64,000 nucleotides of DNA, taken from the NCBI GenBank assembly GCA_964016885.1, contig OZ024740.1, positions 293,978,217 to 294,042,216 on the forward strand, written 5' to 3'. Each line of letters starts with the position of its first letter. Position 1 is the stretch's first letter. The position numbers and the translations under genes were made by a program. The DNA comes from Eledone cirrhosa (lineage: Eukaryota > Mollusca > Cephalopoda > Octopoda > Eledonidae). The notes under the pieces are model-generated. The model ran no database searches, had not been told where the DNA came from, and saw nothing but the letters and a program-made list of their open reading frames with translations. Shown piece by piece: positions 56,100-64,000 of the stretch.

Positions 56100-57440
56100 A
56101 ATATGACAATCAACATGTAGAGGATGGTAAACTTTAGAACTGTCATAAAACTACATGTTAGAGGATGGTAAACTGTGTAGTGCAGTAATGTTGCTACATG
56201 TAGAGGATGGTAAACTGTGTAGTACAGTAAGGATGCTACATGTAGAGGATGGTAAACTGTGTAGTACAGTAATGATGCTACATGTAGAGGATGGTAAACT
56301 GTGTAGTACAGTAATGATGCTACATGTAGAAGATGGTAAACTGTAGTACAGTAATGATGCTACATGTAGAGGATGGTAAACTATGTAGTACAGTAGTGAT
56401 GCTACATGTAGAGGGTGGTAAACTGTGTAGTACAGTAATGATGCTACATGTAGAAGATGGTAAACTGTAGTACAGTAATGTTGCTACATGTAGAGGATGG
56501 TAAACTGTGTAGTACAGTAATGATGCTACATGTAGAGGATGGTAAACTGTGTAGTACAGTAATGTTGCTATATGTAGAGGATGGTAAACTATGTAGTACA
56601 GTAGTGATGCTACATGTAGAGGGTGGTAAACTGTAGTACAGTAATGTTGCTACATGTAGAAGATGGTAAACTGTAGTACAGTAATGTTGCTATATGTAGA
56701 GGATGGTAAACTGTGTAGTACAGTAGTGATGCTACATGTAGAGGGTGGTAAACTGTAGTACAGTAATGTTGCTACATGTAGAAGATGGTAAACTGTAGTA
56801 CAGTAATGATGCTACATGTAGAGGATGGTAAACTGTGTAGTACAGTAATGATGCTACATGTAGAGGATGGTAAACTGTGTAGTACAGTAATGATGCTACA
56901 TGTAGAAGATGGTAAACTGTAGTACAGTAATGTTGCTATATGTAGAGGATGGTAAACTGTGTAGTACAGTAATGATGCTACATGTAGAGGGTGGTAAACT
57001 GTGTAGTACAGTAATGATGCTACATGTAGAGGGTGGTAAACTGTGTAGTACAGTAATGTTGCTATATGTAGAGGATGGTAAACTGTGTAGTACAGTAATG
57101 ATGCTATATGTAGAGGATGGTAAACTGTGTAGTACAGTAATGATGCTACATGTAGAGGGTGGTAAACTGTAGTACAGTAATGTTGCTATATGTAAGAGAA
57201 TGGTAAATTGTGTAGTACAGTAATGATGCTACATGTAGAGGATGGTAAACTGTGTAGTACAGTAATGATGCTACATGTAGAAGATTGTAAACTGTGTAGT
57301 ACAGTAATGATGCTACATGTAGAAGATTGTAAACTGTGTAGTACAGTAATGATGCTACGTGTAGAAGATGGTAAACTGTGTAGTACAGTAATGATGCTAC
57401 ATGTAAAGGATGATGCTACATGTAAAGGATGATGCTACAC
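56100..57440 (+). repeat. 42-bp minisatellite with a 38-bp variant
   Basis: About 32 units of TACATGTAGAGGATGGTAAA CTGTGTAGTACAGTAATGAT GC. The variant lacks GTGT after CTGT. In runs of the 42-bp form one frame repeats a 14-residue string (LHVEDGKLCSTVMM); each 38-bp unit breaks that frame, so it is not a gene. Confidence 0.95.
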
Positions 57441-57651
57441 TGCCACATGTTAAGTTCAATCTCAGTAAACAGTTATTGATAAGATTGATCAATAAATATA
57501 CTTATAATGTTTCATTACGTCACCTCCAGCACTCACCATCCCTTCTATAGTTGAAATTCAGGTCATAAGTAGCCAGCAATATGGTAACCAGTATAGAATC
57601 TTAGTAATAATTCTGCTGCTGCTGGTCATGATGATGATGATAGTGGTAATA

Positions 57652-57837
57652 ATAATAATTGTTTCTACTTTTGGCACAAGGCCAGCAATTACCCAGTGCA
57701 TTACTGGTACTTTATTTTATCGACCCCGTAAGGATGAAAAGCAAAGTTAACCTCGGTGGGATTTGAACTCAGAATGGCAAGGGCCATAACTCTATGCGTC
57801 AAAGCATGGCGTCCGACCCTCTACCGATACTGCCAAT
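57652..57837 (-). mobile_element. SINE family A, tandem copy 1
   Basis: Plus-strand start AATAATTGTTTCTACTTTTG, end CTACCGATACTGCCAATTAT. Close to the family consensus. Confidence 0.88.
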
Positions 57838-58028
57838 TATAATAATTGTTTCTACTTTTGGCACAAGGCCAGCAATTACCCAGTACATTACTGGTACTTT
57901 ATTTTATCGACCTCGTAATGATGAAAGGCAAAGTTAACCTCAGCGGGATTTGAACTCAGATCGTAAAGGGACGTTACTGTGCTGGAAAGCATGTCTGACC
58001 CTCTACCGATACTGCCAATTCACCGCCT
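57838..58028 (-). mobile_element. SINE family A, tandem copy 2
   Basis: Starts directly after copy 1; keeps GGGATTTGAACTCAGATCGT and ends CTGCCAATTCACCGCC, the complete head. Confidence 0.88.
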
Positions 58029-58029
58029 A

Positions 58030-58170
58030 TTATAATAATTGTTTCTACTTTAGGCACAAGGCCAGCAATTACCCAGTACATTACTGGTACTTTATTTTAT
58101 CGACCCCGTAAGGATGAAAGGCAAAGTTAACTTCGGCGGGATTTGAACTCAGATTGTAAAGGGACGTAAA
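58030..58170 (-). mobile_element. SINE family A, tandem copy 3, head missing
   Basis: Starts TATAATAATTGTTTCTACTT and stops within the head at AAAGGGACGTAAA. Confidence 0.85.
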
Positions 58171-58184
58171 TAATGATAGTAGTA

Positions 58185-58475
58185 TATCATCATCATCACC
58201 ATTTTATGTCCATTCTTCCACGCTAGCATGGGTTAGACAAGTTGTCCTGTTGTGGGCAATGCCAGGTCAGGTGATCATGTCTTGCTCATACAGAACTGAT
58301 TTTAGCCTGGTTTCTACAGTTGGATGCCCTTCCTAACACCAACCTCATTTACAGTAAGTACTGGATGATTTTTACCGTGGCACTTACACGACCACTTTAC
58401 AATGTGGACTGGAGATTTTTTGTTGACACCTACATGACCACTTTACAGTGGGAAGGGGGTGGGGGCATATTGTCT
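58185..58475 (-). mobile_element. LINE 3' tail
   Basis: Plus-strand CATCATCATCACCATTTTAT, CCACGCTAGCATGGG, CCTTCCTAACACCAACCTCA; three tail subunits then meet the coding end of the same LINE. Confidence 0.85.
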
Positions 58476-58945
58476 ATACGCTTCAGCTTTGGCTTGTACC
58501 TGTGGGAAGTTGGGTCTTCTGTATTACTGCTTAACGCCAGAGGTCACGGTCCTGTGTCATTGCCTTTGAGAGGTGCAATTGGGCAAGATCAGCTTTTATC
58601 ACCTCATCCCAGGTCTTCTTGGGTCTCCCCACTCCAAGCTTTCCATCGACTTTTAGCGCTCTGCACCTTTTTATGCAGCTTTCATCCTTCATACGCATCA
58701 CATGTCCATACCAGTGTAATATCCTCTCCTGCACACAGCATTTGACTTCTCTTACGCCTAGTCTCTCTCTCAATTCGTTTATGCTTTGCCGTTCACGGAT
58801 ATTACTATTTCCCATCCATTGGAGCATGCAAGCTTCATTTCTTTCTAATCCACGCAAGTCTTCTGCACACAATGCCCAGGTCTCACTACCATGCAACATT
58901 GCTGTTCGTATGCACACATACAGTCTACCTTTCATTTTGAGGGAA
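58476..58945 (-). pseudogene. LINE ORF2 C-terminal region, 5'-truncated
   Basis: One uninterrupted minus frame (58531-58935) reads MKGRLYVCIRTAMLHGSETW, ALCAEDLRGLERNEACMLQW, GVREVKCCVQERILHWYGHV and VGRPKKTWDEVIKADLAQLH, ending DRDLWR. It matches the LINE at 25.9-26.4 kb without frameshift, so this is a younger copy that was truncated at insertion. The tail follows at 58185. Confidence 0.85.
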
Positions 58946-61389
58946 AATACTTTTGTTATAATAACATTAATATCAAAGCCAACAAATGAGCCCCTATGTA
59001 GTTGCTAAAACAGCTAGAAATAGTATCCAAATCTCCTTCAATCCACATCCCACCATCTTAATCCTTTAGTAACTAATCTGACCAAAATCAGCCCTGGTTC
59101 TATAGAATAAAGCCACTCATTTTAAAGGTTTCCAATTTAGATTAAAATTTTCCAACATAATTTTATATAAGAACCTTATATTACATTACTATCTTAGTAA
59201 TGAAATAATTAATAATTTTAGGAAATCCATGAAAATTATTCATTACATAATTAAAACATTGATGTAATGTGCTTGGAAAAAAAAAGAAGGGTTGGATATT
59301 CAGAGCTGAAAGGTCTTTTATGAGAGTTGACCTGAATATATAAACATCATCACCATCAACATCATTTAATGACATTTTCCCTGCTAGCAAGGATCAAATG
59401 GGACAAACAATAACCACAATGACAGTAATAATAGTATCATTACTGTGTAATGTCACTGATAGCACTGTAGTTGAGAAAGATGGATATTTTTCATTTGTGA
59501 TTCACTACTTGATATTTCAGATTGTACAAAACAGAATTTCAAGATTTGGGTCTTCAACAATATCTTATCTACAATTGAAACTTTTGTTGGTGTTTGAGGG
59601 GCTTTTTTTTTTCTCTCTTTCTTTCCACTGAATGATGAATCAGAGAGTGCTTTCAGGATCAAAGAGAACCACATAGATGTAAGGGGTATACGGAGAGCAA
59701 GGAGGGAAAAATGAAAGAAAGAAGGAAGGAAGGAAAGAAAGAATTATTGAATGAATGAAATAAAAAAAAAAAAGAATGGAAGGGTGAGAGGTATTTAAAA
59801 TGGAGTACAGGACTGTCTCCTTGTTTAGTAATATGAAAGACTGGGCAGAGAAGTGAGCCAATATGAAAGACAATAATGGTTGACAGTAAAGCTCTAAATT
59901 TATGATAGAAACAGGAGGTCTGTATAGCCAAAAATAACTATCAAAATAAAATAATTTAATAAGAGGTCAATGTCAACTGCTGACTATGAAATCTAAATAA
60001 TGAAACCATTAGCTCACTCATTTCAAACAGCTACCTTCTCACTAAGTTGGAATATATCCAGGCATGATTAGCCTGGTATCTATATCTATTAGGTAATAAA
60101 CCAATGCTACCACATCAATACAGAAAATAAATGGCATAAACATGCACTAAATCTGGTTTGTTGGCATGGAGTTGCTCACCAACCATTCCAATCTCAAGGC
60201 CCTAGATATGTTGTCTGCTTTTCTCTAGCATTCTCAGTGACATTTGCTCTTTTGAACTAGCAGACATAGTCTCACTCATTTTTTTCCTAGCATTGCTATA
60301 GTGACACCTGTTCCTTCAAAATGGTTGGTTGGTCATGTATTACATGACCTAAGCCTATCCAATTCCTTTGTACCTCATGCTCCTCTCAACATAATACTGG
60401 ACAAACTCCCACCTTCTCAGATCCTGCACAAACAACTTTTCCTTAGAATGTTATCTCTCAGGAATTCCTCTCTGTCCAGGTAATTCCTGCCATCATTGAC
60501 TTACAATTATTCAGTCACATGGATGTCACCTGCCTTGGAAGGACTGAAGAGGCCTTGGGCAAAATTCCTGCCTCAAAATCAAACCATCAAAACAAAAACA
60601 ACAAATATTCTAAGACATACCTGTCCAAAATGAAATTCACATACTCTTGGGTCCCAAATAATAGGGGGGGGGGGGGGAATAAGCAAGGAGGTGGGAGAAG
60701 ATTATTCGAGACCCGAGAGTATATCATAATCAAAGGCTTTAAGGAAAACACGTACACTGGTAATACAGTCATCTAAAGCGCTTCAGACATCACTTAGAAA
60801 CATGTTGAAAAGTTTTCAGAATGAAAGGAGTTTGAAACATTAGATGTGAGAATAAAAATGATATCAAAGATATCAAAAATATCCATCAGTTCCAAAGATG
60901 GGTCCTCCATCAGTTCCAATGATATCCATTCAGTAAACTTATCTTAACAAAGCTTCTTACATAAAATTACAATGGAAGCTTTCTAGATAAATATAAAACA
61001 CTTTATAATAAACAGTTTCATAGCAGAGGGTGTTTCAGGCAGTTTGGTATTGAAAAAGAGTTTTCTACAAACCCTTAACTAAATCCCAAAGCTGAATCAG
61101 TGTGTATTATACATTATATGAACACACACACAAATATATGCATATATTCTAGTTTCTAGTTCCGTAACTCCTGAGTGGGTCGTAGGGGCACCACAGTGAC
61201 ATACAGCGTTTCTAGGGTATTTTTTAAAACCTGGTGGAACCCATCGCCTCTCCAGGTTTGAATACAGATTTCTTCCAAAGAAGGATAGAGAGAATGAGAC
61301 AATGGAAGTAAGAAAGAATCAACTCTAGTATAAGACTGGTACATTTTTATCGACCTTGAATTGATGAAAGAGTACATATATATATTCTC
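58946..61389. other. Intergenic with repeat fragments, no gene seen
   Basis: Pieces include a LINE-tail end (59345-59400), an AAAG/GAAGG purine tract (59700-59780), a G run (60664-60677) and family-Q-like sequence (59060-59165, 60950-61060). Open frames of 60-90 codons here show no motifs. Confidence 0.45.
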
Positions 61390-61650
61390 ACACTTCAAAG
61401 TGGTTATGAAGGTGTCATGACAAATAGCACCAGCCCACATTGTAAAGTGGCCGTATAGGTGTCACGACAAAAACCACCCAGTACACACTGTAAATGTGGT
61501 TGGTGTTAGGAAGAACATCCAGCCGTAGAAACCAAACCAGAACCAGTTCTGTATGAGCAAGACACGCTCACCTGACTCGACTTGCCTCAAATGGGACAAC
61601 TTGTCTAACCCATGTTAGCGTGGAAAATAGACGCTAAACGATTATGATGA
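61390..61650 (+). mobile_element. LINE tail copy
   Basis: Subunits ACCCAGTACACACTGTAAAT, then GTTGGTGTTAGGAAGAACAT, GAGCAAGACACGCTCACCTG, CCATGTTAGCGTGGA and GATTATGATGAT. Confidence 0.8.
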
Positions 61651-61725
61651 TATATATATATATATATATAATCATCATCATCATCGTTTAACGTCTATCT
61701 TCCATGATGATGATGTATATATATA
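61651..61725. repeat. TA run with an inverted LINE-tail end
   Basis: After a (TA)n run, ATCATCATCATCGTTTAACG TCTATCTTCC repeats the end of the preceding tail in inverted orientation, giving a tail-to-tail palindrome around the TA run; GATGATGATG and a second TA run follow. Confidence 0.75.
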
Positions 61726-61964
61726 TATATTGTTTATTAATTTACTGGTTTCAGTCATTGGACTGTAGCCAAACTGAGGCACCAACTTCAAATGTTTAGC
61801 TGATCATATCAACCTGAGTATTTATATTCAAGACTGGTTTTGGCAAAACTACTTTTATTATCAAAATATGAAGATTAAATGAAAAAATGGTGGGTCTTTA
61901 AATACTTTCATTACTGAATGTAAAGATTATATTTTAAAATATAACACGTTGATTTGTTCCTTAC

Positions 61965-62340
61965 ATCATCATCATCATCATCATTGTTTAATGCCTGTTT
62001 TTTATGTTTGTGTGAGTTGAATGGCCTGTCACATTCTGAGGCTAGACAGGTCAGATAACTGTATCTTGTTCATACTTTGGCATAGTGTCTACAGCTGGAT
62101 GCCTTTCCTAATGCCAACTACTTCATGCCATATACCAGGTTTGTTTACTCTTTGCACCACCACTACCATCTGACAGGGTGGACTGGATAATTTTGTCGTA
62201 GTACCAGCACTACCATTTTACAGTGTGGGCTGGATGCTTTTTTTCGTGGTACCAGCAGTGTTACTTTACAGTGTGGCTGGATGCTTTTTTCATGATACCA
62301 GCAGTACCACTTTACAGCATGGGCTAAATGTATTTTATTG
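61965..62340 (-). mobile_element. LINE tail copy with extra subunits
   Basis: Plus-strand CATCATCATCATCATCATTG, CAGCTGGATGCCTTTCC, followed by four subunits of the type ACTTTACAGTGTGGGCTGGA TGCTTTTTT. Confidence 0.75.
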
Positions 62341-62374
62341 TGGCTCTCTCTCTCTATATATATATATATATATG

Positions 62375-62985
62375 AACAACAAAACAAACGAATTGCGAGC
62401 GAAACTGGGCATAAGAGGGATCAGATGCAGTGTGCAGAAGAGGAAAATGTGTCGGTATGGACATATGATGTGTATGAAAGATGACAGCTGAATAAAAAGG
62501 TGCTGGTGGCTCAAGGTTGATAGAAGCTATGGTGTAGGAAGACCTAGAAAGACTTGGGATGAGGTGATAAAAGCTGACCTTGCACAATTACACCTCTCAA
62601 AAGCAATGACACAGGAACAAGATCTCTGATGTTATGCAATAATACAAAGTCCCGTCTTCCCATGTGCACAGGTTGAAGCATACATTTAATAAGCACCACT
62701 TTCTCCTCCCATGTCCTCAACCCTAGATGTACCTCTCCAATCCCCATGCACCTCCTCCACACCAGCTCCCAGTCCACACTGTAAAGTGGTTGTGTGTCAC
62801 AGTCAACACTGTAAATGTGGCAGGGATTAAGAAGGGCATCCAGCTGTAGAAACCAAGCCAGGAACAGTTCTGTATGAGCAAGACATGGCCATCTGATCTG
62901 GCTTGACCCACAATGGGAAAACTCATCTAACCAATGCTAGCATGGAAAAATGGATGTTAAATGATAATGACGATGATAAATATAT
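62375..62985 (+). pseudogene. LINE 3' end with tail
   Basis: Short C-terminal coding part (NELRAKLGIRGIRCSVQKRK, YGHMMCMKDDS, then a stop; VGRPRKTWDEVIKADLAQLH after it) followed by GGCATCCAGCTGTAGAAACC, CCAATGCTAGCATGGA and a GATGATAA end. 5'-truncated against a TA microsatellite. Confidence 0.8.
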
Positions 62986-63218
62986 TTATATATATATGTG
63001 TGTGTGTGTGTTGGAATTTCGTATTTCTAAAGAAATACGGTATGTTTATAAATAAACATTTAGAAAGCCATAGCTATGCAAAAACACTGGCAGCTATCGC
63101 CCCCTGGCGGTGTCCAGCAGCAGCAAGGGGGACAATCGTTGATGCATTTTAAACTGAACTGGTTCTCATCAGGATGATCCTCCCGTTCTTGCAACTGCTG
63201 GACTTTGAAAACAAGCGA

Positions 63219-63268
<50 letters not shown>

Positions 63269-64000
63269 TCATACACACTTCTTTGGTCGCCAGTAAGGCT
63301 GTTTGATTTTCATTAACATAAATTTGGTTATGATTTTCTGACATAAGCAATTTTTCTTTTTGTGATGAGTGCACAAAATTCTATATTTAAATGTCAAACA
63401 TTATACTATAGAAATGAGATCAAAATGTGACATTTTGTAAATGTTTTGCTGCTATTGAAAGCTACACTTTTTATCTAATCAATGCAAGGCAACCTTGTTA
63501 TTAATGCTATCATCTTAATGTAAAGAATCTAAAACTTGTTATTATCCACAATCATTATCATCATTATTTTGATGTTTTTCTCAGCTTATATGGGTAGGAG
63601 AAATCCTCCTCTCCAGCGCAACATCCTCCACTTGTCTCTTTTGTTTGTCATCTATTTCAATAAGTTCTACATTTTAATATCAACTTCAGTTTTCACCACT
63701 TCTGCCTAATTCTATCATATTTATTTATCTATTGCTGAAGACTTTATAAAAATGTGGATAAAATTGAGTTATTGTGAAGTGTTTAACCATAAAATGTATT
63801 TATGTGAGAATGACTTAAATATCTGCTCCAGGGACAATGCATTTTACATTTAAGCTTATGGGATTGCAAGAGTAAATAATTCAGAGTGCTTAAAGAGTTA
63901 ATGCCATAAAATTCAGACACACACCAATATAAAAATATATTTGGTATTTAAAAGATATAATGTAAAATTTACCAACACATACACACACACCTTTTCTGTG
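62986..64000. other. AT-rich intergenic stretch to the window end
   Basis: Short TA and TG runs (62982-63012), a longer (TA)n tract (63220-63260) and a possible LINE-tail fragment near 63550. No gene seen. Confidence 0.45.

Noticed and set aside
56100..57440. CRISPR-like repeat array, also considered at 42965-43425
   Set aside because: Units are contiguous tandem repeats without unique spacers, and the genome is eukaryotic.

Overview
The window looks like repeat-rich nuclear DNA from a cephalopod mollusc, most likely an octopus. The reasons are many copies of tRNA-headed SINEs of the kind known from octopus and squid, a matching non-LTR retrotransposon whose 3' tail is shared with those SINEs, very abundant minisatellites and CA/TA microsatellites, and one spliced metazoan gene of the MARCHF1/8 type. 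Nothing in it is bacterial. The species call is an inference.

Layout. 1-17589 is one giant G/T-rich minisatellite (unit about 19-20 bp, GATCCGTTTTTTATTTGGG), with higher-order duplications of about 0.7, 1.1 and 3.15 kb. It ends directly against an LTR-like sequence (about 17590-18904) that has a TATA box, a polyadenylation signal and a tRNA-Trp-type primer binding site. The same minisatellite occurs again inside that LTR as a 0.3-kb block. 19.2-20.7 kb holds a decayed hAT transposase (minus strand) and a non-LTR retrotransposon fragment (plus strand). 21-35 kb is AT-rich DNA with SINEs, a 3'-half LINE (25.3-26.8 kb), TTAA-target MITEs, two head-to-tail Helitron-like elements and a small hAT element.

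38.27-41.95 kb carries the only convincing host gene: the last two coding exons, on the minus strand, of a membrane-associated RING-CH ubiquitin ligase. Its 5' exons are not recognised here. Its intron contains a SINE and a 32-bp minisatellite that reaches almost to the splice donor, and about 0.9 kb of TA/CA microsatellite lies just beyond its stop codon. 42-45 kb is a second decayed hAT element. 49-51 kb is a second LINE copy. 51.5-52.8 kb is a complete but broken mariner nested in a MITE. 55.8 kb is a GC-rich hairpin with 71-bp arms. 56.1-57.4 kb is a 42-bp minisatellite, followed by tandem SINEs, LINE ends and anonymous AT-rich DNA to the end.

The recurring theme is that minisatellites sit inside or beside transposable elements: in the LTR, a Helitron, a small hAT element, an autonomous hAT remnant and a MITE-like repeat. 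The giant G/T array beside and inside an LTR is the strongest candidate for something not yet described. The very long open frames in this array and in the TA/CA tract are artefacts of repeats that lack stop codons; I do not call them genes.
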